NCBI GenBank assembly: GCA_023255415.1
Contig: JALRIN010000011.1
Coordinates: 1 to 64,000 of the forward strand
Origin: Cypionkella sp.
GTDB taxonomy: Bacteria > Pseudomonadota > Alphaproteobacteria > Rhodobacterales > Rhodobacteraceae
Direction: 5' to 3'
Length of the DNA stretch: 64,000 bases
Shown here: piece after piece, positions 1 to 8,784 of the stretch
Position numbering within the stretch: position 1 is the stretch's first letter
How the letters are laid out: every line of letters starts with the position of its first letter
Made by a program: the position numbers and the translations under genes
Notes under the pieces: model-generated
Told to the model about the DNA's origin: nothing
What the model saw: the letters and a program-made list of their open reading frames with translations, nothing else
Database searches by the model: none

Positions 1-234
1 CGAAAGCACCATGGTCTGCCCGCCCAATTGGCGCACGCCGACGTCAAAAGACACCCGGGTGCGGGTCGAGGGTTTCTCGAAGATCAGCGCCACCATGCGG
101 CCCGCAAGCGGCTGGTCGTCATCCGGCGTGCCCTTGGGGCGGTTTTGGCGTGCGCGCTTCATCGTATGGGCGCTGTCGATCATCGCCCGCAACGCGGGGG
201 CTTCGGTTTTGTGAATATCGAGAAAATGCTTCAT
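1..234 (-). CDS. argF: Ornithine carbamoyltransferase, N-terminal part (cut by window edge)
   Basis: Transfers the carbamoyl group from carbamoyl phosphate to ornithine to make citrulline in arginine synthesis. The 78 codons present begin [20 protein letters not shown] and contain [20 protein letters not shown] is the carbamoyl-phosphate-binding motif of the aspartate/ornithine transcarbamylase family. The start ATG is at 232-234. The gene runs off the left edge, so roughly three quarters of the protein is missing only because of the window limit. It follows argD on the same strand with about 80 bases between, so argD-argF is probably one operon. Confidence 0.93.
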   Translation of the reverse strand, partial: MKHFLDIHKTEAPALRAMIDSAHTMKRARQNRPKGTPDDDQPLAGRMVALIFEKPSTRTRVSFDVGVRQLGGQTMVLS

Positions 235-257
235 GTTTTGGTTCTTTCTGACAGGCC

Positions 258-312
258 GCCGGGGGTTTCCCACCCCCGGACCCCCGTGGGATATTTTTAG
301 ACAGGCGAAAGG
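258..312 (+). repeat. Dispersed intergenic repeat, copy A
   Basis: A GGGGGT/ACCCCC-type hairpin (261-277) is followed by CCCCCGTGGGATATTTTTAG and ACAGGCGAAAGGG, which ends against the argD stop codon. The GTGGGATATTT core and the GACAG-GAAAGGG tail recur at 16611-16690 and, inverted, at 27914-27996; looser copies lie at 61520-61580 and 61708-61743. This copy lacks the second, longer hairpin of the other two full copies. Confidence 0.7.
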
Positions 313-313
313 G

Positions 314-1492
314 TTAGAGCGTGGCTTCCAGCGTGGTTGCGGCGCGATCAAGGCGGGCGAGGGCCTCGGTGATCTCGGGCGCTGAGATGTTCAGTGCCGG
401 CAGCAGGCGGATGACATTATCCGCCGCAGGCACCGTCAGCAGATGTTCGCCGTAAGCGGCTTTGACGATATCAAGGTTGCTGGCCTTACATTTCAGCCCC
501 AAGATCAGGCCCTGGCCGCGCACAGCCTCGAAGACTTGCGGATGGGCTGCGACCAGACCTTCAAGGCCTTGGCGGAACTGCGCGGATTTTTGGCTGACGG
601 CATCGAGAAAGCTGTCCTCGGCCACGATCTGCAAGACCGCAAGCCCAACGGCGCAGCCAAGTGGGTTGCCGCCATAGGTCGAGCCATGGCTGCCTGCGAC
701 CATACCAGAGGCCGCAGCCTCGGTGGCGAGCACGGCACCCAAGGGAAAGCCGCCACCGATGCCTTTGGCGACCATCATGATATCGGGGGTCACGCCGGCC
801 CATTCATGGGCGAACAGCTTGCCACTGCGCCCGACACCACATTGCACCTCGTCAAAGATCAGCAACGTGCCGGTGCTGTCGCACAGATCGCGCAGGCCTT
901 TGAGGCATTGGTCGGGCACCACGCGGATGCCACCCTCGCCTTGGATCGGCTCGATGATCACAGCGCAGGTTTGATCGGTGATTGCGGCCTGCAAGGCGGC
1001 ATGATCGCCCCAAGGCAGTTGGGTGAAGCCCGGCATCAAGGGGCCAAAGCCTTTGGTCATTTTCTCGGAGCCAGCGGCGGCGATGGCGCCGGTGGATCTG
1101 CCGTGAAAGGCGCCCTCAAAGCTGAGGATCTGCACCCGGTCGGCCTGGCCGCGTTCATAGTGGTATTTGCGCGCCATTTTGATCGCAAGCTCGGCCGCCT
1201 CGGTGCCGGAATTGGTGAAGAACACCGTATCGGCGAAGGTCTTGTCCACCAAGACCTCGGCCAGCTGTTGTTGCTGTGGGATTTGATAAAGGTTCGAGAC
1301 ATGCCAAAGCTGCCCGGCCTGTTCGGTCAGCGCCGCCACCAAGGCAGGATGGGCGTGGCCCAGCGCATTGACCGCAATGCCCGCGCCAAGATCCAGATAT
1401 CGGCTGCCATCTTGCGTGATCAGCCAAGAGCCCTCGCCTTTGACAAAGGCAAGCGGCGCACGGTTATAGGTGGGCAAAACGGCAGAGATCAT
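314..1492 (-). CDS. argD: Acetylornithine aminotransferase
   Basis: A PLP-dependent class III aminotransferase that converts N-acetylglutamate semialdehyde to N-acetylornithine; family members often also act on succinyl-diaminopimelate. At 392 aa it has the usual length. Visible motifs are the glycine-rich [13 protein letters not shown] near the N-terminus, [37 protein letters not shown] and [16 protein letters not shown], whose lysine binds PLP. The ATG start follows AAAGGTCACGATC. It lies upstream of argF on the same strand. Confidence 0.95.
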   Translation of the reverse strand: MISAVLPTYNRAPLAFVKGEGSWLITQDGSRYLDLGAGIAVNALGHAHPALVAALTEQAGQLWHVSNLYQIPQQQQLAEVLVDKTFADTVFFTNSGTEAAELAIKMARKYHYERGQADRVQILSFEGAFHGRSTGAIAAAGSEKMTKGFGPLMPGFTQLPWGDHAALQAAITDQTCAVIIEPIQGEGGIRVVPDQCLKGLRDLCDSTGTLLIFDEVQCGVGRSGKLFAHEWAGVTPDIMMVAKGIGGGFPLGAVLATEAAASGMVAGSHGSTYGGNPLGCAVGLAVLQIVAEDSFLDAVSQKSAQFRQGLEGLVAAHPQVFEAVRGQGLILGLKCKASNLDIVKAAYGEHLLTVPAADNVIRLLPALNISAPEITEALARLDRAATTLEATL

Positions 1493-1679
1493 GATCGTGA
1501 CCTTTCACGGGAAAGCCAAGGGTTAGCCAAGGCGAAGGGGGGAAGTCAACGGAAATGCCTTGAGGCGCAAGGCAAGCGCGATCAAACGTCAGCGGTGCTG
1601 GCGTCGGGGACGGGCGATAAGGGCGGTCCGGTTGATCATGCGGCTGTGGTTAGCGCAAAGTGCAGGCTCTGTAAAGTTG

Positions 1680-3014
1680 TCAGATCAGGCGGCGCGCCAA
1701 CTGGTTTTGCCGGGTGATCACCTGGGGCAGATCAATCGTGGTGACCATGCCGCCGCGCACCACCGCGCGGCCTTCGACAAACAGATCGCGCACCCGGGTG
1801 GGGCCGCAGAGGATCAGGCTTGCGACCGGATCCCATGAGCCTGCAGCCTCGATGCCCGAGACATCCCAGATCGCGACATCGGCACGTTTGCCGGTCTGAA
1901 GGCTGCCACAATCGGGCCGCCCCAGCACGCGGGCACCGCCCAGGGTTGCGACCTCGAGCGCCGCGCGTGCGCTGAGGGCCGTGGCCCCCAAGGCGACGCG
2001 CTGCAACAGCAGGGCTTGGCGTGCCTCGAGCAGCAGATTGCCCGCGTCATTGCTGGCAGAACCGTCCACCCCCAGCCCGACCTTAACCCCCGCATCGCGC
2101 ATCGCCCGCAGCGGCGCTATGCCCGAGCCAAGTCGGCAGTTCGAGCAAGGGCAATGTGCCACACCGGTGCCCGAGCGCGCAAAAAGGTCGATCTCGCCTG
2201 CGTCAAGTTTCACGCAATGGGCGTGCCAGACATCCTCGCCCGTCCAGCCCAGATCTTCAGCGTATTGGCCGGGGCGGCAGCCGAATTTGGCCAGCGAATA
2301 GGCGATATCTTCTTCGTTTTCAGCCAGATGGGTGTGCAGCATCACGCCCTTGTCGCGCGCCAAGACTGCGGCATCCCGCATCAGATCGCGCGAGACCGAG
2401 AAGGGCGAGCAGGGCGCAATGCCCACCCGCACCATAGCGCCTTCGCGGGGGTCGTGGTGAGCGTCCACGACGCGAATGCAGTCTTCCAGAATGGCGGCCT
2501 CGGCCTCGACCAGACTGTCGGGCGGCAGGCCGCCATCGCTTTCGCCGATGCTCATCGCGCCGCGGGTGGGGTGAAAACGCAGACCGACCTCTTGCGCGGC
2601 GGCAATGGTATCATCCAGCCGCGCGCCGTTGGGAAACAGATAAAGGTGATCCGAGGTCAGCGTGCAGCCCGAAAGCGCCAGCTCTGCCAGCCCGATTTGC
2701 GCCGAGACGAACATCTCTTCAGGGCCAAATTTCGCCCAGATTGGATAAAGCGTTTTCAGCCAACCAAACAGCAGCGCATCTTGGCCCCCCGGCACAGCGC
2801 GGGTCAGGGTTTGGTAAAGATGGTGGTGGGTGTTGACCAAACCGGGGGTCACCACGCAGCCCTTTGCCTCGATCACCTGACCAGTGGTTGTCAGGCCTTG
2901 GCCCACAGCGGCAATCACGCCGCCTTGGATCAGCACATCGCCCTGCGCGATTTCTGCGCGCTGCGCGTTCATCGTAACAACAACATCGGCGTTGCGGATA
3001 AGAACTTCGGTCAT
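1680..3014 (-). CDS. Amidohydrolase, probable 8-oxoguanine deaminase
   Basis: A 444-aa metal-dependent amidohydrolase of the guanine deaminase/AtzB type. It has the N-terminal beta-sandwich start (MTEVLIRNADVVVTMNAQR), the metal motif NTHHHLYQTLTRAVPG, HTHLAENEEDIAY for the third metal histidine, and LGVDGSASNDAG holding the catalytic aspartate. The stretch TRGAMSIGESDGGLPPDS is what I associate with the 8-oxoguanine deaminase branch, so purine-lesion salvage is the best guess; other aminopurines or triazines remain possible. The ATG at 3014 is preferred to a longer frame because it follows AAAGGGGCAGTC. Encoded alone on the minus strand. Confidence 0.75.
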   Translation of the reverse strand: MTEVLIRNADVVVTMNAQRAEIAQGDVLIQGGVIAAVGQGLTTTGQVIEAKGCVVTPGLVNTHHHLYQTLTRAVPGGQDALLFGWLKTLYPIWAKFGPEEMFVSAQIGLAELALSGCTLTSDHLYLFPNGARLDDTIAAAQEVGLRFHPTRGAMSIGESDGGLPPDSLVEAEAAILEDCIRVVDAHHDPREGAMVRVGIAPCSPFSVSRDLMRDAAVLARDKGVMLHTHLAENEEDIAYSLAKFGCRPGQYAEDLGWTGEDVWHAHCVKLDAGEIDLFARSGTGVAHCPCSNCRLGSGIAPLRAMRDAGVKVGLGVDGSASNDAGNLLLEARQALLLQRVALGATALSARAALEVATLGGARVLGRPDCGSLQTGKRADVAIWDVSGIEAAGSWDPVASLILCGPTRVRDLFVEGRAVVRGGMVTTIDLPQVITRQNQLARRLI

Positions 3015-3130
3015 GACTGCCCCTTTGCACCACCCCCTTCGGTGGATCGGGACCATGACGCCAGAAGGGGGACAAAGGACGCGTCAGGCCCTGATTAGCA
3101 AAGCTTGCCGCAGAGCCAAAGCGAAAACTG

Positions 3131-3916
3131 CTAGGCGTTCAGCAGCGCCATCGCTTCGGCATGGATCTGCGGGTTGGCGGCGGCCAAGACCTGACCACCA
3201 TTCAGACAAGGCTTGCCCTGCCAATCGGTGACAAGCCCGCCTGCAGCCTCAATCACTGCAATCGGGGCTTGCACGTCATAGGCTTGCAGACCTGCCTCGA
3301 TCACCAGATCGACTTGGCCCGCCGCCAAAAGGGCATAGCCATAGCAATCCATGCCATAGCGCACCAATTTGGCCTGCGAGGCGACCCGGCGAAAGGCGGC
3401 AGCTTCGGCGGGTGTGCCCACTTCGGGAAAGGTCGACAGCAAAATCGCTTGATCCAAGCGGCGCGGGGCACGGGTGCGCAGATCGGCGCGGCCAGAGGGG
3501 CCATTCACCTCGGCACGGCCCAAGCCGCCCTCGAACCGCTCTCGGATATAGGGTTGGTCGATCAGCCCGTAGATTACCCCAGAGGCATCGCGCACCGAGA
3601 TCAGCACACCCCAAGTCGGCGTGCCTGACAGATAGCCACGCGTGCCGTCAATCGGGTCCAGCACCCACGTCAGGCCCGACGTGCCACTGGTTGCACCATA
3701 TTCTTCGCCCAAGATCGCATCTTGTGGCCGCCTGCGCGCCAAAATCTCGCGCATGCGCTGTTCAGACAGCCGATCCGCCACGGTGACGGGGTCAAAGCGT
3801 TCGGCCTCTTTGGTATCGGCGGTCAACCCAGCCGAGCGAAAATGCAGCAGCGTTGCTGCCCGCGCGGCATCAGCCAATTCTGCGGCGGTTTCGATCAGAT
3901 CCTGCGCATCACCCAC
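3131..3916 (-). CDS. hisN: Inositol-monophosphatase-family phosphatase, probable histidinol-phosphatase
   Basis: A magnesium-dependent phosphatase of the IMPase fold. Metal-binding motifs are GEEYG, WVLDPIDGTRGYLSG and, near the C-terminus, YDVQAPIAVIEAAGG. The pattern resembles the HisN histidinol-phosphatase branch of alphaproteobacteria, which performs the penultimate step of histidine synthesis; no his genes are nearby, so a general IMPase role cannot be excluded. The start is uncertain: I prefer GTG at 3916, preceded by GGGGGATAAAGCC, giving 261 aa. A TTG at 3940 in the same frame would add eight residues. Confidence 0.78.
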   Translation of the reverse strand: MGDAQDLIETAAELADAARAATLLHFRSAGLTADTKEAERFDPVTVADRLSEQRMREILARRRPQDAILGEEYGATSGTSGLTWVLDPIDGTRGYLSGTPTWGVLISVRDASGVIYGLIDQPYIRERFEGGLGRAEVNGPSGRADLRTRAPRRLDQAILLSTFPEVGTPAEAAAFRRVASQAKLVRYGMDCYGYALLAAGQVDLVIEAGLQAYDVQAPIAVIEAAGGLVTDWQGKPCLNGGQVLAAANPQIHAEAMALLNA

Positions 3917-3997
3917 GGCTTTATCCCCCAGAGCGGGCAACTTGCCCCAAGTTTGGGGCTAGCGCCTTGGCAGGAGCAGGTCAAGTGCGGCTGCGGT

Positions 3998-4357
3998 TTA
4001 GGCAGCTTCGCTTAGAACGCGGGCCAGATCGAACAGGCGGCGGCGCTGTGCTTCAGGGATCGCATAATACGAGCGCACCAGTTCAAGCGCCTCTTTATCC
4101 GCCATCATATCAACTGCCGGCAGGGCGGCGTCTTTCACATCGGACAAGCCTTCAAAAAAGAAAGCAATCGTCACACCCAAAGCATCTGAAATATCCCAAA
4201 GCCGCGAGGCGCTGACCCGGTTCATCCCGGTTTCATACTTTTGGATCTGTTGAAATTTGATGCCAACCTTATCGGCCAACTGTTGTTGCGTCATGCCGAT
4301 CATCCAACGGCGATGGCGAATGCGCTTGCCAACATGGGCGTCAACGGGGTGCTTCAT
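3998..4357 (-). CDS. XRE-family helix-turn-helix transcriptional regulator
   Basis: A 119-aa Cro/CI-type regulator. The HTH covers about residues 9-64: VGKRIRHRRWMIGMTQQQLA, then VGIKFQQIQKYETGMNRVSA and LWDISDALGV. The C-terminal half (FFFEGLSDV onward) carries the short tail typical of alphaproteobacterial house regulators of this type. The ATG at 4357 follows GGAGACTGTT; an in-frame TTG twelve bases earlier is the same stretch as that ribosome site and is unlikely to be used. It faces a 400-base AT-rich gap toward the quinone oxidoreductase. Target genes are unknown. Confidence 0.85.
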   Translation of the reverse strand: MKHPVDAHVGKRIRHRRWMIGMTQQQLADKVGIKFQQIQKYETGMNRVSASRLWDISDALGVTIAFFFEGLSDVKDAALPAVDMMADKEALELVRSYYAIPEAQRRRLFDLARVLSEAA

Positions 4358-4761
4358 AACAGTCTCCAATAATTAAAGAAACGGCGCGCATTTCAGCGCC
4401 TTCACTCACCTCTCTACAAGCAATTTTCATGCCAAAACTGGCTTTGGACTGCAGATTGCGAAACTATTCGCTGCAAGTACCAAAACCTATCTTTTTGGAT
4501 ATGTCTATTTATACAGGAGCCGAAGCCACGGCCACCAGACGGATCAAAACCCGCGAAAGGATTTTGACAATCCAAACATTCACCCTCTACGTGCATAGCA
4601 TTTTGAACCTCTTTTTGCAATTAAATTCGAGAAATATTTGCAAAAAGCAAAATTTAATCCTGATTTTAGACGAATATTCCAATCCTGAGACCACCCAAGG
4701 AAATATATCTTTCCCTTAGGTCAAGCAAATGGCACCACAAGCGCAACTAAGGAGACCAAAA
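4358..4761. other. AT-rich divergent intergenic region
   Basis: About 400 bases without a credible gene between the XRE regulator and the quinone oxidoreductase. Base composition is clearly more AT-rich than the surroundings, especially 4600-4720. An imperfect inverted repeat, AAGGAAA-TATATC-TTTCCCTT (about 4697-4717), lies some 45 bases before the oxidoreductase start and could be an operator. Short frames on both strands here lack ribosome sites and resemble no family I know. Confidence 0.5.
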
Positions 4762-5721
4762 ATGCAAGCCTGGCGCGTAAATCAATTTAGACAACCTGCT
4801 TGCCTTGAAACCTGCGCGCGCCCTGTCGCGGGGGCTGGCGAAGCCTTGATCCGCGTAAAGGCCTGCGGGTTGAACTTTGCCGATCTATTGATGCAAGAGG
4901 GAAGTTATCAACAGACGCCGCCACCGCCCTTCACAGCCGGAATGGAGTTTTCAGGAGTGCTCGAGGCGCTTGGGCCGGACACAACCGGCCCAGCTCTTGG
5001 CACCCGCGTTGCGGCCTTTGCGGGGTCTGGCGGTTTGGCCGACTATGCCGTGGTGCCAGCGGCGCGTTTGGTAGTTTTGCCCGAAAGCATGAGCTTTGCC
5101 CAAGCCGCAGCCTTTCAGATTGCCTATGGCACCTCGCATCTGGCGCTGGATCATCGCGCGCGCCTGCAGGCAGGCGAGACGCTGCTGGTGATGGGGGCTG
5201 CCGGCGGCGTCGGGCTGACGGCAGTCGAGATTGGCAAGCGTATGGGCGCGCGGGTGGTGGCCTGTGCGCGGGGTGCAGCCAAACTGCAGATCGCGGCACA
5301 AGCCGGGGCGGATGTGCTGATCGACAGCGACACGCCTGATCTGAAGGCGGCGCTCAAGGCTTTAGGCGGTGTCGATGTGGTCTATGACGCCGTCGGCGGC
5401 ACAGGCTTTCGCGCAGCCCTGTCAGCCTGCCGCCCCGAAGCGCGGATTTTATGTATCGGCTTCGCCTCGGGCGAGGTGCCGCAGATTGCAGCCAACCTGC
5501 TACTGGTGAAAAACCTAACCGTGATGGGGCTTTACTGGGGCGGTTATCTGGAGTTTGCGCCGCAGATCTTGACCCAAAGCCTGAAGACCCTATTCACATG
5601 GTTCGAGGCGGGCGGCCTAAGCCCGCATATCTCGCATCAATTGCCCTTCACGCAATACCCGCAGGGGCTCGCACTATTGCGCAGCCGACAGGCCACCGGC
5701 AAGGTGGTGATCCTGCTGTAG
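4762..5721 (+). CDS. qor: NADPH:quinone oxidoreductase (zinc-independent MDR family)
   Basis: A 319-aa medium-chain dehydrogenase/reductase of the quinone-reductase type, probably reducing quinones or enones with NADPH in the cytoplasm. It has the GroES-like N-terminal domain (VKACGLNFADLLMQEGSYQ, PPFTAGMEFSG) and the Rossmann motif LVMGAAGGVGLTAVEIGK, followed by GADVLIDSD and VDVVYDAVGG. The zinc-binding cysteines of alcohol dehydrogenases are absent. The ATG at 4762 follows AAGGAGACCAAA. Its last 48 bases overlap the end of the convergent LysR gene. Confidence 0.88.
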   Translation: MQAWRVNQFRQPACLETCARPVAGAGEALIRVKACGLNFADLLMQEGSYQQTPPPPFTAGMEFSGVLEALGPDTTGPALGTRVAAFAGSGGLADYAVVPAARLVVLPESMSFAQAAAFQIAYGTSHLALDHRARLQAGETLLVMGAAGGVGLTAVEIGKRMGARVVACARGAAKLQIAAQAGADVLIDSDTPDLKAALKALGGVDVVYDAVGGTGFRAALSACRPEARILCIGFASGEVPQIAANLLLVKNLTVMGLYWGGYLEFAPQILTQSLKTLFTWFEAGGLSPHISHQLPFTQYPQGLALLRSRQATGKVVILL

Positions 5722-6606
5722 GCCATCGCCGCGCTCGGACACCACAGGCCTGCCGGCGCGCGCGACATAGGCCTGACGGATCATCGCGCCCAGCGCCAAG
5801 ACCGCTTCGGAATGCGCGGGATCGGCAATGTAAAGATTGACCTTCATCCGCGACAGATCGGGCAATTGGCCGCCATGGTTGATGCGTTCAACATAGGGCG
5901 GCTCTGACCCTTGCAGAACGGTGTGCACCGCCAGATCGGCAGAAACCGTGGCCTCGACCACCCGCGTGCTGTCGGCCTCGACCGCCATTTCCCAGGCAAT
6001 GCCCGCGCGGTCCAACTCTGCCTGCACGCCCTGACGGAAAAAGCAATTGTGCTCATAGGCCAGCCGCAACGGCCTTTGTTTCCAGCGCGTGCCGCCGGGG
6101 GCACCGACCCAGATCAGATCCAGCTCGGCAATTGTTTCCCCGCCAGCACCAACATCCTTTTCCGTGGTCATGATCACATCGCATTCGCCGCGGGCAAATT
6201 GCGCCTTCAGCACCCGCGTGAACGACGAAATCAAACTGACCCGCATTTTCGGATAGTCCTTGGCAAAGCGGCGCAGCACCTGGGGAATCGCCGGATAGAC
6301 GATGTCATGCGGCACCCCCAGCACAATTTCGCCCTCGGGGTCGGACCGCGTCAGCTTGCCAAAAATCTCGTCATTCAGCGCCAACATGCGGCGGGCATAG
6401 CCCAAAAGCTGTTCGCCCGAAGGCGTAAGCCCGACTTGCCGCGCCGAGCGATCCAAGATCTGCGTGCTCAGCATTTCCTCTAACCGCTTGATTTGCATAG
6501 AAACCGCCGATTGCGTCAGGTTCAAAAACCCAGCCGCCCGCGTCACCCCGCCCGCATCGGCAATCGCCACAAAAGACCGCAAAGAAGTTAGATCCAGATT
6601 TCGCAT
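5674..6606 (-). CDS. LysR-family transcriptional regulator
   Basis: A 310-aa LysR regulator. The winged HTH is at about residues 5-64 (LDLTSLRSFVAIADAGGVTR, LNLTQSAVSMQIKRLEEML, QVGLTPSGEQLLGYARRML), followed by a periplasmic-binding-protein-like effector domain from about residue 90 (GEIVLGVPHDIVYPAIPQVL). The ATG at 6606 removes an implausible 12-residue extension. It is divergent from the DUF1127 gene, so the 150 bases between them probably hold both promoters and the autoregulatory site. The C-terminal 15 residues are encoded antisense to the end of qor. Confidence 0.88.
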   Translation of the reverse strand: MRNLDLTSLRSFVAIADAGGVTRAAGFLNLTQSAVSMQIKRLEEMLSTQILDRSARQVGLTPSGEQLLGYARRMLALNDEIFGKLTRSDPEGEIVLGVPHDIVYPAIPQVLRRFAKDYPKMRVSLISSFTRVLKAQFARGECDVIMTTEKDVGAGGETIAELDLIWVGAPGGTRWKQRPLRLAYEHNCFFRQGVQAELDRAGIAWEMAVEADSTRVVEATVSADLAVHTVLQGSEPPYVERINHGGQLPDLSRMKVNLYIADPAHSEAVLALGAMIRQAYVARAGRPVVSERGDGLQQDHHLAGGLSAAQ

Positions 6607-6756
6607 GACATCACAATTCCTGATGTGAGACTTCAAAAGCATTCATTTTCATAATATGCGCCTTTGCCCTATATCAAGCAAGCGATGTGAAGGCCTGCCG
6701 GTCACAAAGCCAAGGCGCCGCGCATCCCGTTACCGATGTTCCTGAAAGGAAAGACC

Positions 6757-6990
6757 ATGTTCGCCTCGCTCACCCTCTCCACAATGGCAGTGTCCCATGT
6801 GCAGACGCGCGGCTTTGCTGTTGCCAATCTGATCACCCTTGCACGGCTGGCCTTTGTTGCGCGCAGCCAGCGCCGCCAGCTTGCCCGCCTTGATGCTGCC
6901 CAATTGGCCGACCTTGGCCTGACGCCTGCGCAAGCCCGCCGCGAGGCAAAGCGCCCACTTTGGGATGTGCCAACAAATTTGCGTCGCTAA
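6757..6990 (+). CDS. Small DUF1127 protein
   Basis: A 77-aa protein with a C-terminal DUF1127 segment (residues about 40-75: RRQLARLDAAQLADLGLTPA, then QARREAKRPLWDVP), an arginine-rich helical domain. In alphaproteobacteria, small DUF1127 proteins have been linked to RNA binding and turnover and to stress physiology; that is family knowledge and cannot be seen here. The N-terminal 30 residues look like a short hydrophobic or amphipathic leader. The ATG at 6757 follows GAAAGGAAAGACC at good spacing. It is divergent from the LysR gene and may be its target. Confidence 0.8.
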   Translation: MFASLTLSTMAVSHVQTRGFAVANLITLARLAFVARSQRRQLARLDAAQLADLGLTPAQARREAKRPLWDVPTNLRR

Positions 6991-7114
6991 GCCTTTGACT
7001 GGATTGCAGGATTTTCTGCCGATAGATCCTTGAAATCCGCAGCCATAGTCCCAATATTGAAGGCATTCGGTGGTGTGCAACCCGCATCACTCCCATCTTT
7101 TACCGGAGGCTGTC

Positions 7115-7837
7115 ATGGCTGACTACGATACGATCCGCACAGTGGGCGCAGGCGCGCGCGCGCAGCAGATCGACGCAGGGCTTCGCGCCCATATGAATAA
7201 GGTCTACGGGCTGATGTCCGTGGCGATGATTATTACCGGTGCCGTGGCTTGGGCCGTTGGCACCAGCCCCGCGATGCTGCAAGTCATCTTTGGCTCGCCG
7301 CTGAAATGGGTGGTGATGTTTGCGCCGCTGGTGATGGTTTTCGCCTTTGGGGCGATGATCAATAAGCTTTCGGTCGCAGCCGCACAGCTGTTCTTCTATG
7401 TCTATGCGGCCACCTTTGGTCTTTCGCTGTCGTTTATCTTCGCGGTTTATTCCGGCGTGTCGATCGCGCAGACCTTCCTTGTCACCGCAATCTCTTTCGC
7501 GGGCCTGTCGCTTTATGGCTATACCACCAAGAAAGATCTGTCGGGCGTGGGCTCGTTCCTTGTCATGGGTCTGATCGGGCTCTTGGTGGCCTCGCTGGTC
7601 AATATCTTCCTCGCCTCTTCGGCGCTGAACTTTGCGATCTCGGTGATTGGCGTGCTTATCTTTGCAGGTCTGACCGCTTGGGACACCCAGAAAATCAAGG
7701 CCGACTATATTGAACACGCGCAATATGGCGACGAGGACTGGCTGGGCAAATCGGCGATCATGGGCGCGCTGACGCTCTACCTTGATTTCGTCAACCTTTT
7801 CATGTTCTTGCTGCGCTTCTTGGGCAACCGCGAATAA
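7115..7837 (+). CDS. Bax inhibitor-1/YccA family membrane protein
   Basis: A 240-aa inner-membrane protein of the BI-1 (TMBIM) family, with about seven hydrophobic segments after a soluble N-terminal tail. Family signatures are the first helix YGLMSVAMIITGAVAWAVG and the C-terminal GLTAWDTQKIK with ALTLYLDFVNLFMFLLRFLG. Relatives act as pH-sensitive calcium leak channels or interact with FtsH; the role here is unknown. The ATG at 7115 follows ACCGGAGGCTGTC. A strong terminator lies 24 bases after the stop, so it is probably monocistronic. Confidence 0.9.
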   Translation: MADYDTIRTVGAGARAQQIDAGLRAHMNKVYGLMSVAMIITGAVAWAVGTSPAMLQVIFGSPLKWVVMFAPLVMVFAFGAMINKLSVAAAQLFFYVYAATFGLSLSFIFAVYSGVSIAQTFLVTAISFAGLSLYGYTTKKDLSGVGSFLVMGLIGLLVASLVNIFLASSALNFAISVIGVLIFAGLTAWDTQKIKADYIEHAQYGDEDWLGKSAIMGALTLYLDFVNLFMFLLRFLGNRE

Positions 7838-7861
7838 CCCAAATCCATCATCAAACACAAA

Positions 7862-7887
7862 GGGCCGCAGGAAACTGCGGCCCTTTT
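7862..7887 (+). terminator. Rho-independent terminator of the BI-1 gene
   Basis: A perfect 9-bp stem, GGGCCGCAG-GAAA-CTGCGGCCC, is followed directly by TTTT. It begins 24 bases after the BI-1 stop codon. Confidence 0.9.
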
Positions 7888-7939
7888 GCGTTTAGATCCA
7901 CTCGGAGCGCGATGTGCAAAGGGCAAGGCCCGCCGCACA

Positions 7940-7967
7940 AAAAGAAAAACCGCGCCAAAAGGCGCGG
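7940..7967 (-). terminator. Rho-independent terminator of rpmG
   Basis: On the minus strand the stem CCGCGCC-TTTT-GGCGCGG (7950-7967) is followed by TTTTTCTTTTT, about 27 bases after the rpmG stop. Together with 7862-7887 it separates two convergent units. Confidence 0.88.
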
Positions 7968-7993
7968 CAATTCTAAAAACACGAGGGAAGATC

Positions 7994-8161
7994 TTACTTG
8001 ATCTTGCCTTCTTTGTATTCAACATGCTGACGCTTTACAGGGTCATACTTGTTGACTGTCATCTTCTCGGTCATGGTCCGGGCATTCTTCTTGGTCACAT
8101 AGAAGTGTCCGGTGCCAGCCGTCGAGTTCAGACGGATCTTGATCGTCGCCGGTTTGGCCAT
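7994..8161 (-). CDS. rpmG: 50S ribosomal protein L33
   Basis: The 55-aa translation ([20 protein letters not shown] through VEYKEGKIK) is a full-length L33 of the large ribosomal subunit. It is the cysteine-free form: the zinc-ribbon CxxC pairs of C+ L33 are absent. It ends in its own terminator and has RNase P RNA about 175 bases upstream on the same strand. Confidence 0.96.
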   Translation of the reverse strand: MAKPATIKIRLNSTAGTGHFYVTKKNARTMTEKMTVNKYDPVKRQHVEYKEGKIK

Positions 8162-8336
8162 AGTCGTCTCTCCTGCATCGGGGAAACACCGTTGCCCCGC
8201 AAATCCTTGAGCCTGCCTTTTACTTGCGCGAGGGGCAGAGTCAACAGCGATTCCGCAGATTCAGCAGGGGAATTGCAGACGGGCCAAAACATTCACACCG
8301 CAAGGCCGCGAGGCCCTGCGAAAGCCGATGAAAATT

Positions 8337-8748
8337 GCGCGGATGGCCTATAAGCCGGATTTTGTCCAAGGGGTTGCCCCCTCTGGATGACCATTCCTCT
8401 GCCACCCGTGTTACCACGAGCAGTCAAGCTGCCAACCCGGGCCCCTGGGCTGAAGTGTCCCTGCCGTGGTCTCCGCTAGCGCGGACCTTACGACACAGGG
8501 CCCCTATTCGGCATTGCTCCGGGTGGGGCTTGCCATACCGTCCTTGTTACCAAGTCCGTGGTGGGCTCTTACCCCACCGTTTCACCATCACCCTGGATCC
8601 GTCAGACCGAAGCCTGACACCAAGGCAGTCTTTTCTCTGTGGCGCTTTCCCTGGGGTTACCCCCGCCGGACGTTATCCGGCACCCTTCCTTCATGGAGTC
8701 CGGACTTTCCTCGAGCGTTACCGCCCGCGGTCATCCAGCCATCCGCGC
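8337..8748 (-). ncRNA. rnpB: RNase P RNA (type A)
   Basis: The catalytic RNA of RNase P, which matures tRNA 5' ends. On the minus strand the 5' region has GAGGAAAGTCCGGACTCC (conserved region I), and the 3' end has AGACAAAATCCGGCTTATAG. The two ends pair as P1: GCGCGGATGGC (from 8748) with GGCCATCCGCGC (ending at 8337). The roughly 412-nt length fits an alphaproteobacterial type A molecule. The exact ends are set from the P1 helix and may be a few bases off. Confidence 0.95.
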
Positions 8749-8755
8749 GAGACGT

Positions 8756-8784
8756 CAGATATGCGAGCCGCGTGGCTTCTTCAA
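8756..8784 (-). promoter_or_regulatory. Likely sigma-70 promoter of rnpB
   Basis: On the minus strand TTGAAG (8779-8784) and TATCTG (8756-8761) are separated by exactly 17 bases. A start about seven bases after the -10 box falls at about 8749, matching the first base of the P1 helix. Confidence 0.6.

Noticed and set aside
443..1717. A 424-codon frame antisense to argD
   Set aside because: It covers the mirror image of argD and has no recognisable domain.
4429..4719. A 96-codon frame in the AT-rich gap
   Set aside because: No ribosome site, odd composition and no similarity I recognise; random open frames are expected in AT-rich DNA.
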